In this document: positions 1 through 6,807 of the stretch, piece after piece
Layout: each line of letters begins with the position of its first letter
Numbering within the stretch: the stretch's first letter is position 1
Source of the DNA: Oligoflexus sp.
GTDB lineage: Bacteria; Bdellovibrionota_B; Oligoflexia; Oligoflexales; Oligoflexaceae
NCBI GenBank assembly: GCA_030151925.1
Contig: JASLCY010000043.1
Span: forward strand, 1-7,072
Length of the DNA: 7,072 nt
Direction of reading: 5' to 3'
Program-made: the position numbers and the translations under genes
The notes under the pieces: generated by a model
The model's database searches: none
Told to the model about the DNA's origin: nothing
What the model saw: only the letters and a program-made list of their open reading frames with translations

Positions 1-745
1 GCTCGAAGGAGCAAAAGCCCCGGCGCCCCTGGGGACGCGGGAAATGCGAGCGGACGTTGCCGTCCGCGGTGATCTCGACGATCTCGCCGGGCGCGATCTC
101 GCGTTCGAACTTCGCGTCGAGGAGTTCGAGAGCGCAGGTCTCGCTCGCCTCCACCACGACCGACCCGCGGCGACCGAGGACGAGCGGCCTGAAACCGAAA
201 GGGTCGCGCAGCGCATAGAGCCTATCGGCGGTGAGGATCACGAGGGAATAGGCGCCAGTCACCCGGCCCATGGTCTCGACCAGGCGTTCGAGAACCAGAT
301 CCTTCTCGCTGCGAGCGAGCAGGTGCATGAAGACTTCGGTGTCGGAGGTCGATTGGAAGATGCTGCCCTGGCCCTCAAGCTCCTTGCGCAGGAGATGGGC
401 GTTCGTGAGGTTGCCGTTATGGGCTATCGCCAGCGAACCGATCGCGGTGTTGAAGGAGAAAGGCTGAATGTTCTGCGTAAGGCGGCTGCCGCCCGTGGTC
501 GAATAACGGTTATGGCCGATGCCCGAGCTGCCTTCGAGTTTGCTCAGGATGTCGGCGCTGAAGGTGTCGCCGACGAGGCCGAAGGCCTTGTGGCCCAGGA
601 ATTCGCTTTGGCGATTGAGGGTGACGATGCCGGAAGCCTCCTGACCGCGATGCTGCAGGGCGTAGAGGCCGAGGTAGATAAGCTTAGCGGCTTCCGGGTC
701 GCCGATGACGCCGACCACACCACATTCTTCGCGGAAACCTGCCAT
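1..745 (-). CDS. purF: Amidophosphoribosyltransferase (glutamine PRPP amidotransferase), N-terminal part, runs off the window
   Basis: This enzyme makes 5-phosphoribosylamine from PRPP and glutamine, the first committed step of de novo purine synthesis, in the cytosol. I translated 248 codons from the ATG at 745-743; the gene continues past base 1, so the phosphoribosyltransferase domain is not visible. The protein opens MAGFREECGVVGV. Cys8 is the expected N-terminal nucleophile of a class II (Ntn) glutaminase, exposed after removal of a seven-residue propeptide. Other glutaminase motifs are LQHRGQEASG (about 30-39), GHNRYST (77-83), HNGNL (109-113), STSDTE (132-137) and LRDPFGFRPL (179-188). 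Cys245 in GFCSFE sits where B. subtilis PurF has its first [4Fe-4S] ligand, a cysteine absent from E. coli PurF, so this looks like the Bacillus-type, iron-sulfur form. A GAGG Shine-Dalgarno (756-753) lies 7 nt before the ATG. The gene starts 20 nt after purL and is probably co-transcribed with it. Confidence 0.96.
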   Translation of the reverse strand, partial: MAGFREECGVVGVIGDPEAAKLIYLGLYALQHRGQEASGIVTLNRQSEFLGHKAFGLVGDTFSADILSKLEGSSGIGHNRYSTTGGSRLTQNIQPFSFNTAIGSLAIAHNGNLTNAHLLRKELEGQGSIFQSTSDTEVFMHLLARSEKDLVLERLVETMGRVTGAYSLVILTADRLYALRDPFGFRPLVLGRRGSVVVEASETCALELLDAKFEREIAPGEIVEITADGNVRSHFPRPQGRRGFCSFE

Positions 746-765
746 GCTTAAACCTCGCTTCAGAA

Positions 766-3066
766 TCAGATAGAAAGGGATTCGGTTGAACTCGCGAGCG
801 CCGCGCTGCTTTCCAGCGTCGAGGCGCCGAGCTGCAGATAAGGGGCTCCGGCCTTCGCTTCGCCCAGATAATCGAGGGTCAGGGGACCGAGCTTATCGAG
901 GGCGAGCCGCTCTTCGGCAGCGATAATATAGGAGGCCGACCATTCTCCAAAGGCCAGAACGTTCTCGTGATCGTGGCTTTCGGAAACCGGGAGCGTAAAT
1001 ATCCCACCGAAGCCATGCGCGAGAAGCAGTTTCTGCAGAGCGAGCGCAAGCCCGCCAGCGCCCACGTCGCGGGCTGCGGTAATCTTCTGCGTTTCAACGA
1101 GGTTACGAATCAGGGCGGCGGCCGCGCGTTCCGCGTCCCAGTTGAGTTCAGGAATCGCTTCCGAGTTGGGTTTCACCAGGATTTTGCTCAGGAGCGAACC
1201 GCCAAAGGCCGGCTCAGCGCCTTTCGGACGAATCCAATAAAGGTGCGCGGGCTTCTTCAGGACGGCGGGCACGGCTTTGCGGACATCGCTGTGGCGGCCG
1301 ACCATGCCTATCATCGGCGTGGGCGCGATGCTTTCGCCATCGGTCGTATTGTAAAGGCTTACGTTGCCGCTGACGACCGGGGTTTCAAGCGCACGGCAGG
1401 CTTCGCCGATGCCGTCGATACCCGCCACGATCTGGCCCATCACCGCTTTATCCTCCGGGTTCCCATAGTTCAGGCAGTCGGTCACCGCGAGAGGCTCGGC
1501 GCCCGTGGCCGCGATCATGCGGTAGCACTTCGCAACGGCTTGGGCCGCGCCCTTGAATGGATCCTGGGCCGTGTAACGCTCATTGCAGGCCGTGCTCACG
1601 GCAAGACCCACATGCTCATCGCCGGCTTCCGCCCAGGGAGACTTCATCCAGATGAGGCCGGCCCCTTCTTCCTCAGGGCCCAGGACGGTTTTATTCCCGA
1701 TATGATGATCGTACTGGCGATAGATCTTGGTCTTGGCGCCGGTATCGTGCAAACAGGCTGTCAGGAGCTCCGAGAAGGAGGCTTTTTGGACAAGGCCTCT
1801 GAAACGTGAGTCCTTGCTGTATTCGCGGCTCGGGTATTCGAAGGGCCGCTGGTAACGCGGAGCTTTATCGGCGAGCGGAGCCACGGGAACGTCGACTTCG
1901 AGCGTACCGTTTTTCACGATATGCATGCGTCCCGTACCGGTGACGAGGCCGATGATGGCGAAGGGCAGCTGCCAGCGTTTAAGGCATTCCTGCAGCGCCT
2001 CCCATTTGGAAGGCTCGACGCACATCAGCATGCGCTCCTGCGATTCGGAGAGCAGCAATTCATAGGCTGTCATATGCTGGGCGCGGGCGGGAACGTGGTC
2101 GAGGTTCAGATAAAGGCCATTGCCCGCACGATCCGCCATCTCAAAAGAGGACGAAGTGAGGCCGGCGGCGCCCATATCCTGGAGGCCGACCACGAGGCCG
2201 CGATCCAGGACCTCGAGCGTGGCTTCCAAAAGCAGTTTTTCAGCAAAAGGATCGCCGACTTGCACCGTTGATCTTTCACCGCTTTGGGCGCTCGAGAAAC
2301 TATCGGAGGCCATCGACGCGCCGTGAATCCCGTCGCGGCCGGTCGCGGATCCCACATAGACCACCAGGTTGTGCACGCCCGAGGCGTAGCCCTTGAAGAT
2401 GCGGTCCTCGTGGATCGTGCCGACGGTCATAGCATTGACCAGGATGTTGCCGTCATAGGTCTTGTCGAAGGAGACCGAGCCGGCGACGGTGGGAATGCCC
2501 ACGCAGTTGCCGTAGTCCCCCACCCCTTTCACCACATTGGCGAAGAGATAATGCGTCTTGGGATGCTTCCTTTGGCCGAAACGCAGCGAGTTGAGGTTCG
2601 CCACCGGCCGCGCGCCCATGCAGAAGACGTCGCGCAGGATCCCGCCCACGCCGGTCGCTGCGCCCTGATAAGGCTCGATATAGCTCGGGTGGTTGTGGCT
2701 CTCCATCTTAAAGGCGACGCAGAGCTTGCCGGAGAGCCGCACGACGCCGGCGTTCTCCCCTGGACCGACCACGACCTGCGGGCCTTTGGTCGGGAGTTTG
2801 CCGAGATGGACCTTCGAGGATTTATAGGAGCAGTGCTCGCTCCACATCGCGGAGAAGACGCCGAGCTCCGCCAGCGTCGGCGTGCGGCCGACGATGTCCT
2901 TGAGCACCTTGTATTCGTCGGCCGAGATCTTGTGCTTTTTCAAAAGAGCGGTGAAACCTTCGCCCGTTTCGCCGATAAGAGCGGCGCGGCTGAGCCTTTC
3001 GAGGCCTTCGGCTTCCTGGACGAGTTCTTTCTGTGACGCTTGGGACTGTTCCATCTCTTTATCCAT
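766..3066 (-). CDS. purL: Phosphoribosylformylglycinamidine synthase subunit PurL (short form)
   Basis: This is the synthetase subunit of FGAM synthase: it converts FGAR plus ATP and ammonia into FGAM, step 4 of purine synthesis, using ammonia from PurQ with PurS as bridge. It has 766 residues, close to the short Bacillus-type PurL (about 740) and far below the fused 1300-residue form of E. coli; no glutaminase domain follows. Visible motifs are MWSEHCSYKSSK (74-85, with the conserved His78), KMESHNHPS (120-128), the glycine-rich GAATGVGGILRDVFCMGARP (135-154), LQDMGAAGLTSS (295-306), AVTDCLNYGNPE (527-538), SGNVSLYN (566-573) and RDVGAGGLA (666-674), consistent with the duplicated AIRS-like fold. 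The start is uncertain: neither ATG at 3066 nor the one at 3054 (Met5) has a well-spaced Shine-Dalgarno. The N-terminus before WSEHC is some 20 residues longer than I recall for B. subtilis. The gene lies 39 nt after purQ, behind a terminator-like hairpin. Confidence 0.97.
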   Translation of the reverse strand: MDKEMEQSQASQKELVQEAEGLERLSRAALIGETGEGFTALLKKHKISADEYKVLKDIVGRTPTLAELGVFSAMWSEHCSYKSSKVHLGKLPTKGPQVVVGPGENAGVVRLSGKLCVAFKMESHNHPSYIEPYQGAATGVGGILRDVFCMGARPVANLNSLRFGQRKHPKTHYLFANVVKGVGDYGNCVGIPTVAGSVSFDKTYDGNILVNAMTVGTIHEDRIFKGYASGVHNLVVYVGSATGRDGIHGASMASDSFSSAQSGERSTVQVGDPFAEKLLLEATLEVLDRGLVVGLQDMGAAGLTSSSFEMADRAGNGLYLNLDHVPARAQHMTAYELLLSESQERMLMCVEPSKWEALQECLKRWQLPFAIIGLVTGTGRMHIVKNGTLEVDVPVAPLADKAPRYQRPFEYPSREYSKDSRFRGLVQKASFSELLTACLHDTGAKTKIYRQYDHHIGNKTVLGPEEEGAGLIWMKSPWAEAGDEHVGLAVSTACNERYTAQDPFKGAAQAVAKCYRMIAATGAEPLAVTDCLNYGNPEDKAVMGQIVAGIDGIGEACRALETPVVSGNVSLYNTTDGESIAPTPMIGMVGRHSDVRKAVPAVLKKPAHLYWIRPKGAEPAFGGSLLSKILVKPNSEAIPELNWDAERAAAALIRNLVETQKITAARDVGAGGLALALQKLLLAHGFGGIFTLPVSESHDHENVLAFGEWSASYIIAAEERLALDKLGPLTLDYLGEAKAGAPYLQLGASTLESSAALASSTESLSI

Positions 3067-3070
3067 CTCA

Positions 3071-3118
3071 AAGAAAAAGGCCCAGCTTAAGGACCTTTCA
3101 AACGCTTAAATTTGGGCC
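3071..3118 (-). terminator. Terminator-like hairpin with T tract between purQ and purL
   Basis: Read on the minus strand, GGCCCA (3118-3113) can pair with TGGGCC (3084-3079). Inside it TTAAG (3109-3105) can pair with CTTAA (3091-3087), across a small internal loop (AAT against GC), leaving a 13-nt terminal loop. TTTTTCTT follows directly (3078-3071). The left arm overlaps the end of purQ, including its TAA stop, and the T tract ends 4 nt before the first purL ATG. A GC base plus T run is the layout of an intrinsic terminator. Its place inside a gene block suggests partial termination or attenuation, or an mRNA processing or stabilising stem. The stem is imperfect and no energy was computed, so this is a moderate call. 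Confidence 0.42.
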
Positions 3119-3822
3119 GTGGTCTCGAGAAAGGCCTTGAGGATGGGCTGGCCATCCGCGCTCCCGAGAAGACTCGCTGAGGCTCGTTCCGGGTGCGGCA
3201 TCATCCCGAGGATGCGGCCGTTCTCGCTGACGATGCCGGCTATGTTCAGGACCGCCCCGTTCGGATTGGTCGCCGCGCTCTGCTCGCCTTGGGCGTTCGC
3301 ATACTGGAACAGGATCTGGCCCTGGTCCTGCAGCTTCTTCAGCCCGTCGCTCCCGATATAGTAGTTCCCCTCGCCGTGAGCGATGGGAACCTTGTAGGTC
3401 CGGCCCTTCAAGGACTGGTGATAACGCGAACGGCCTTCCGGCACTGCGAGGTGCGCGTATTCACAGATGAAGGTGCGGGATTGATTCTTGAGAAGGGTGC
3501 CGGGGAGGAGCTTGCTTTCGGTCAGCACCTGAAAACCGTTGCAGATGCCGAGTATCGCGCCGCCCTTCGCCGCATAGCCCTTCACCGCCTGCATGATGGG
3601 GCTCACGCTCGCCAGGGCTCCGCTGCGGAGGTAGTCTCCGTAGCTGAAGCCGCCCGGAAGTATGAGGCCATCGAGTTTTGCGGGGAGAGAGGTCTCCTCG
3701 TGCCAGATCAGGGTGAGATCCAGCCCGAAGAGGTTCTTAAAGGCGTCGACGCAGTCCGCATCGCAGTTGGAGCCGGGGAATTGAACAAGTCCGATCGCGT
3801 GTAAGCTCTGAGACTTAGCCAT
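3106..3822 (-). CDS. purQ: Phosphoribosylformylglycinamidine synthase subunit PurQ (glutaminase)
   Basis: PurQ hydrolyses glutamine and passes ammonia to PurL within the PurS-PurQ-PurL FGAM synthase. The protein of 238 residues is slightly longer than the usual 220-230 and is a class I (triad) glutamine amidotransferase. It starts MAKSQSLHAIGLVQFPGSNCD. PGGFSYGDYLRSG (57-69) supplies the oxyanion region, GICNGFQ (92-98) contains the nucleophile Cys94, and MMPHPERA (207-214) contains His210 and Glu212. The reading frame is open upstream to 3933, but those 37 codons would lie inside purS and do not resemble PurQ. I chose the ATG at 3822-3820, which comes 4 nt after the purS stop. AAAAGG (3838-3833), formed by the Lys-Arg codons near the end of purS, sits 10 nt upstream as a plausible ribosome binding site, so translation is probably coupled to purS. 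Its stop lies within the left arm of the hairpin preceding purL. Confidence 0.97.
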   Translation of the reverse strand: MAKSQSLHAIGLVQFPGSNCDADCVDAFKNLFGLDLTLIWHEETSLPAKLDGLILPGGFSYGDYLRSGALASVSPIMQAVKGYAAKGGAILGICNGFQVLTESKLLPGTLLKNQSRTFICEYAHLAVPEGRSRYHQSLKGRTYKVPIAHGEGNYYIGSDGLKKLQDQGQILFQYANAQGEQSAATNPNGAVLNIAGIVSENGRILGMMPHPERASASLLGSADGQPILKAFLETTAQI

Positions 3823-3826
3823 TGCC

Positions 3827-4063
3827 TTAAAGCCTTTTGGTCGAGAAGGTTTCCGCCACGGAATTTGCGAGATGCTCTTCCGCCAATTGCTTGACCAGCT
3901 TATCGGCGTCGGCTTCCGGGCCGTCGACCTCAAGGACGAAGCGCTTTTGCACTTTCACCGACTTGAGATCCTTGTGCCCGAGGCGCTGAAGCGCCTCTTT
4001 GATCGCACGTCCCTGGGTATCCAAGACTTCAGGCTTCAACTCGACAATGACTTCGTAGTTCAT
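3827..4063 (-). CDS. purS: Phosphoribosylformylglycinamidine synthase subunit PurS
   Basis: PurS is the small structural subunit that brings PurQ and PurL together and is thought to help ammonia transfer in FGAM synthase; it has no catalytic residues of its own. The 78-residue product (family usually about 80) begins [20 protein letters not shown], then has [20 protein letters not shown] (about 23-42), an acidic strand FVLEVDG, and [15 protein letters not shown] near the end, matching the family's compact alpha/beta pattern. The frame is open to 4168, but the upstream part overlaps conserved sdhB sequence in another frame. I chose the ATG at 4063-4061, whose ATG overlaps the sdhB TGA as ATGA. 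The nearest Shine-Dalgarno-like AGGAG (4082-4078) is 14 nt away, longer than usual, so initiation probably depends on ribosomes finishing sdhB. It is the first purine gene after the sdh genes and has no leader of its own. Confidence 0.95.
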   Translation of the reverse strand: MNYEVIVELKPEVLDTQGRAIKEALQRLGHKDLKSVKVQKRFVLEVDGPEADADKLVKQLAEEHLANSVAETFSTKRL

Positions 4064-4824
4064 TTTTTTGCCACGTGCTCCTGGTGGAGCAAACTCGCCT
4101 TCAGGAAGTCCCTGTTCATTTTCGCGATAAAACCAACGCTGATCTGCTTCGGACAGGCTGCTTCGCATTCGAAGTAGTTGGTGCAGTTACCAAAGCCCTC
4201 TTTGTCCATCTGCTCGACCATGTGAGTCGCGCGTTCCATGCTTTCGGTCTGGCCCTGAGGGAGATTTGCTAAGTGAGATACTTTCGCGGAGACGAATAAC
4301 ATGGCTGATGCGTTCTTACAAGCAGCAACGCAAGCGCCGCAGCCGATACATTCCGCAGCGTCCATCGCCGTATCCGCCGCTTCCTTGGAAATGGGGATGG
4401 AGTTGGCGTCCGGGACGCCGCCGGTCGCAACCGAGACGAAACCGCCTTTCGAAATAATACGGTCGAACGCGCCACGATCGACCACCAGGTCTTTCACCAC
4501 AGGAAAGGCTTTGGCACGCCAGGGCTCGATGTAGACCTGATCGCCGTCTTTGAAGCTGCGCATATGGAGCTGGCAAGTCGTGGTTCCGCGCTGGCCGCCA
4601 TGGGGTTTACCGTTGATCATCATCGAACACGAACCGCAGATGCCCTCGCGGCAATCGTGGTCAAACGCGATGGGCTCATCGCCTTTGCCGATCAGGTCTT
4701 CGTTGACGACGTCGAGCATCTCAAGGAAGGACATATCAGGCGAGACGTCGCGCGCCTTGTAAGTAACCATTTTTCCAGTATCTTGGCCATTTTTTTGGCG
4801 CCAGACATGAAGTGTGAGTTCCAT
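4060..4824 (-). CDS. sdhB: Succinate dehydrogenase/fumarate reductase iron-sulfur subunit
   Basis: SdhB carries electrons from the SdhA flavin to the quinone site at the membrane through three Fe-S clusters. All ligand cysteines are present in the 254-residue protein. The N-terminal plant-type ferredoxin domain has C58-R-E-G-I-C63-G-S-C66 and C84 for [2Fe-2S]. The C-terminal domain has [11 protein letters not shown] (159-169) and C214, C220 and C224-P for the [4Fe-4S] and [3Fe-4S] clusters. The length and the [13 protein letters not shown] segment fit the non-classical type that partners a single b558-type cytochrome. AGGAG (4838-4834) lies 9 nt before the ATG. The start shares one base with the sdhA stop (TAATG), and the TGA stop overlaps the purS ATG. 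Two seven-A runs occur in the gene: 4796-4790 near the start (Gln-Lys-Asn codons) and 4069-4063 at the stop. Fumarate reductase function cannot be excluded from sequence alone. Confidence 0.97.
   Translation of the reverse strand: MELTLHVWRQKNGQDTGKMVTYKARDVSPDMSFLEMLDVVNEDLIGKGDEPIAFDHDCREGICGSCSMMINGKPHGGQRGTTTCQLHMRSFKDGDQVYIEPWRAKAFPVVKDLVVDRGAFDRIISKGGFVSVATGGVPDANSIPISKEAADTAMDAAECIGCGACVAACKNASAMLFVSAKVSHLANLPQGQTESMERATHMVEQMDKEGFGNCTNYFECEAACPKQISVGFIAKMNRDFLKASLLHQEHVAKK
4078..4082 (-). promoter_or_regulatory. Weak, distant ribosome binding site of purS
   Basis: AGGAG on the minus strand lies inside the last sdhB codons, 14 nt before the purS ATG, with the seven-A run between them. 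The spacing is longer than optimal. No closer purine-rich site exists, which supports coupled re-initiation at the ATGA overlap rather than independent initiation. Confidence 0.45.
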
Positions 4825-6740
4825 TACTTGTAACTCCTTGTAGCGAGCTTGACGTTTTCAAAGACTAACGACTCTATGTGACGTACGGGTTTCTGGTTGG
4901 CACCCATGTATTCCCAAACCGCGACATGACAGAAGTTTTCGTCATCGCGTTTGGCTTCCCCATCCTCCGTCTGGTGCTCGACACGGAAGTGGCCGCCGCA
5001 GGATTCTTCGCGCTCGAGGGCATCGAGGCACATAAGCTCCGCGTGCTCGATGAAGTCGGCGACGCGGCCGGCCTTCTCGAGTTCCTGGTTGAAGCTCTCG
5101 CCGGTTCCGGTGATCTTCACGTTCGTCCAGAACTCCTTGCGGATCTCGGGAATGCGCTTCAGCGCTTCCTGCAGGCCTTCGCGCGAGCGGGCCATGCCGC
5201 ATTTCTCCCACATGAGCTTGCCCAGCTCCTTATGGATCGAATCCACCGAGCGGTTGCCCTTGATGTTAAGGAGCTTCTCCGTGAGGTCCTGGATCTCCTT
5301 CTCGACCTTCTTCGCTTCCGGATGGTTCTCGTCGACTTTGTCGAACTTGCTGCTGGCGAAGTAATCGCTGATCGTGCCGGGCAGGACGAAATAACCGTCC
5401 GCGAGGCCTTGCATGAGCGCGCTCGCGCCGAGGCGGTTGGCGCCGTGGTCGGAGAAGTTCGCCTCGCCGATGACGTAGAGGCCCGGGATGGTGCTCATGA
5501 GGTTGTAGTCGACCCACAGCCCGCCCATCGTATAGTGGACCGCAGGGTAGATGCGCATCGGCACCTTGTAGGGATTCTCGTCGGTGATGCGCTGGTACAT
5601 GTCGAAGAGGTTGCCGTAACGCTCGCGGATGACGTCTTCGCCCTCGCGTTTGATCGCGTCGCGGAAGTCGAGGTAAACGCCTAGACCGCCCGGTCCAACG
5701 CCGAGGCCGGCGTCGCAGGCTTCTTTCGCGGCGCGCGAGGCGATATCGCGCGGGGAAAGGTTGCCGAAGCTCGGGTATTTGCGTTCGAGGAAGTAATCGC
5801 GCTCCTCTTCCGGGATCTGATCCGGCGGGCGTTTGTCGCCTTTTTGCTTCGGAACCCAGACGCGGCCGTCGTTACGAAGGGATTCCGACATCAGCGTGAG
5901 CTTCGATTGGTGATCGCCGGACACGGGGATGCAGGTCGGGTGGATCTGGGTGTAGCAGGGGTTCGCAAAACCGGCGCCGCGTTTCCACGCGCGGTGGGTC
6001 GCGGTCACGTTACAGCCCTTGGCGTTGGTCGAAAGGTAGAAGACGTTGCCGTAACCGCCGGTGCCGAGCACGACGGCTTCCGCCATGTGGGTCGAGATCT
6101 TGCCGGTGACGAGGTCGCGGACGACGATGCCGCGCGCCCGGCCGTCGATGACGATGAGGTCGAGCATTTCGGTGCGGGGGAACATCTTCACGTGCTTGAG
6201 CCCGATCTGGCGTTCGAGCGCTGAATAAGCGCCGAGCAGCAGCTGCTGGCCGGTCTGCCCGCGGGCGTAGAAGGTCCGGGACACCTGGGCGCCGCCGAAG
6301 GAGCGGTTATCGAGCAACCCGCCGTATTCACGAGCGAAAGGCACGCCTTGCGCCACGCACTGGTCGATGATGCGAACGCTGGTTTCGGCGAGGCGATAGA
6401 CGTTGGCTTCGCGAGCGCGGAAGTCGCCGCCCTTGATGGTGTCGTAGAAGAGGCGGCGGATGCTGTCGCCGTCGCTCTTATAGTTCTTCGCCGCGTTGAT
6501 GCCGCCCTGGGCGGCGATGGAGTGCGCGCGGCGCGGACTGTCTTGGAAGCAGAAGCACGAAACCTGGTAGCCCTGCTCGCCGAGGGTCGCGGCGGCGGCG
6601 CCTCCGGCGAGGCCCGAACCGACCACGATCACTCTATATTTACGGCGGTTCGCTGGGTTGACCAATTTCGAATGGAACAGATGGTTTTCCCACTTGCTGG
6701 CCAGATCGCCAGCTGGGACTTTGGCGTCGAGTTTGAGCAT
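4824..6740 (-). CDS. sdhA: Succinate dehydrogenase/fumarate reductase flavoprotein subunit
   Basis: SdhA oxidises succinate to fumarate, or the reverse, on covalently bound FAD at the membrane face and passes electrons to SdhB. The 638-residue protein has the dinucleotide-binding GSGLAG (41-46), then [11 protein letters not shown] (70-80) in which His73 is the expected FAD-linking histidine. Substrate and active-site motifs are QIHPT (265-269), SESLRNDG (285-292), SRAA (335-338), VHYTMGG (401-407) and [12 protein letters not shown] (430-441), with Arg436 matching a dicarboxylate-binding arginine. The C-terminal [20 protein letters not shown] (579-598) is characteristic of the non-classical subfamily found with single-cytochrome enzymes. 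The frame is open to 6821, overlapping sdhC, but I chose the ATG at 6740-6738 ([11 protein letters not shown]) because AGGAG (6752-6748) is 7 nt upstream and the extra 27 residues are proline-rich and unlike the family. The TAA stop overlaps the sdhB ATG by one base. Confidence 0.97.
   Translation of the reverse strand: MLKLDAKVPAGDLASKWENHLFHSKLVNPANRRKYRVIVVGSGLAGGAAAATLGEQGYQVSCFCFQDSPRRAHSIAAQGGINAAKNYKSDGDSIRRLFYDTIKGGDFRAREANVYRLAETSVRIIDQCVAQGVPFAREYGGLLDNRSFGGAQVSRTFYARGQTGQQLLLGAYSALERQIGLKHVKMFPRTEMLDLIVIDGRARGIVVRDLVTGKISTHMAEAVVLGTGGYGNVFYLSTNAKGCNVTATHRAWKRGAGFANPCYTQIHPTCIPVSGDHQSKLTLMSESLRNDGRVWVPKQKGDKRPPDQIPEEERDYFLERKYPSFGNLSPRDIASRAAKEACDAGLGVGPGGLGVYLDFRDAIKREGEDVIRERYGNLFDMYQRITDENPYKVPMRIYPAVHYTMGGLWVDYNLMSTIPGLYVIGEANFSDHGANRLGASALMQGLADGYFVLPGTISDYFASSKFDKVDENHPEAKKVEKEIQDLTEKLLNIKGNRSVDSIHKELGKLMWEKCGMARSREGLQEALKRIPEIRKEFWTNVKITGTGESFNQELEKAGRVADFIEHAELMCLDALEREESCGGHFRVEHQTEDGEAKRDDENFCHVAVWEYMGANQKPVRHIESLVFENVKLATRSYK
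4834..4838 (-). promoter_or_regulatory. Ribosome binding site of sdhB
   Basis: AGGAG on the minus strand (within AAGGAG) lies in the final sdhA codons, 9 nt before the sdhB ATG. It fixes the sdhB start even though that start overlaps the sdhA stop by one base. Confidence 0.8.
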
Positions 6741-6807
6741 ATCAATTCTCCTGAATTCTATTCTTTCGTTAATAAACGTGGGAGGACGCGGCGCGGGATC
6801 CGGTGTC
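6741..6807 (-). other. sdhC-sdhA intergenic spacer
   Basis: This 67-nt spacer is the longest non-coding stretch in the window. Its sdhC-proximal half is GC-rich and its sdhA-proximal half AT-rich, ending in the sdhA ribosome binding site. I see no convincing stem with a T run, so no terminator is called and sdhC and sdhA are probably on one transcript. Confidence 0.6.
6748..6752 (-). promoter_or_regulatory. Ribosome binding site that decides the sdhA start
   Basis: AGGAG on the minus strand lies 7 nt before the ATG at 6740-6738, a near-ideal site. It favours this start over the in-frame ATG at 6821-6819, which lies within the end of sdhC. Confidence 0.85.

Noticed and set aside
44..751. Plus-strand open frame (235 codons) at the left edge
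   Set aside because: The opposite strand encodes an uninterrupted PurF N-terminal domain with all the expected glutaminase motifs, so the plus frame is a shadow.
967..1809. Long plus-strand open frame (280 codons) opposite purL
   Set aside because: It lies wholly antisense to conserved PurL coding sequence and its translation resembles no family. It is the shadow expected from GC-rich codon use on the other strand.
2284..3036. Plus-strand open frame (250 codons) opposite the 5' part of purL
   Set aside because: It is antisense to the most conserved PurL motifs, is rich in Ala/Arg/His/Asp as shadow frames are, and has no convincing start context.
3823..3933. N-terminal extension of purQ starting at 3933 inside purS
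   Set aside because: The added 37 residues are a frame-shifted reading of conserved PurS sequence. PurQ homology begins at the ATG at 3822.
3823..4063. Purine riboswitch or PurR-type operator ahead of the pur genes
   Set aside because: There is no untranslated leader before purS, and I saw no riboswitch-like or operator-like element in the coding sequence around it.
4790..4796. Second seven-A run near the start of sdhB as a slippage or phase-variation site
   Set aside because: Reading is continuous through it and neither shifted frame gives a recognisable product. The run is explained by Gln-Lys-Asn codons.
4878..5684. Plus-strand open frame (268 codons) opposite sdhA, with smaller ones at 5844-6224 and 6348-6815
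   Set aside because: All are antisense to SdhA, whose motifs are intact throughout. The translations are low-complexity Val/Ala/Asp/Glu-rich shadows.
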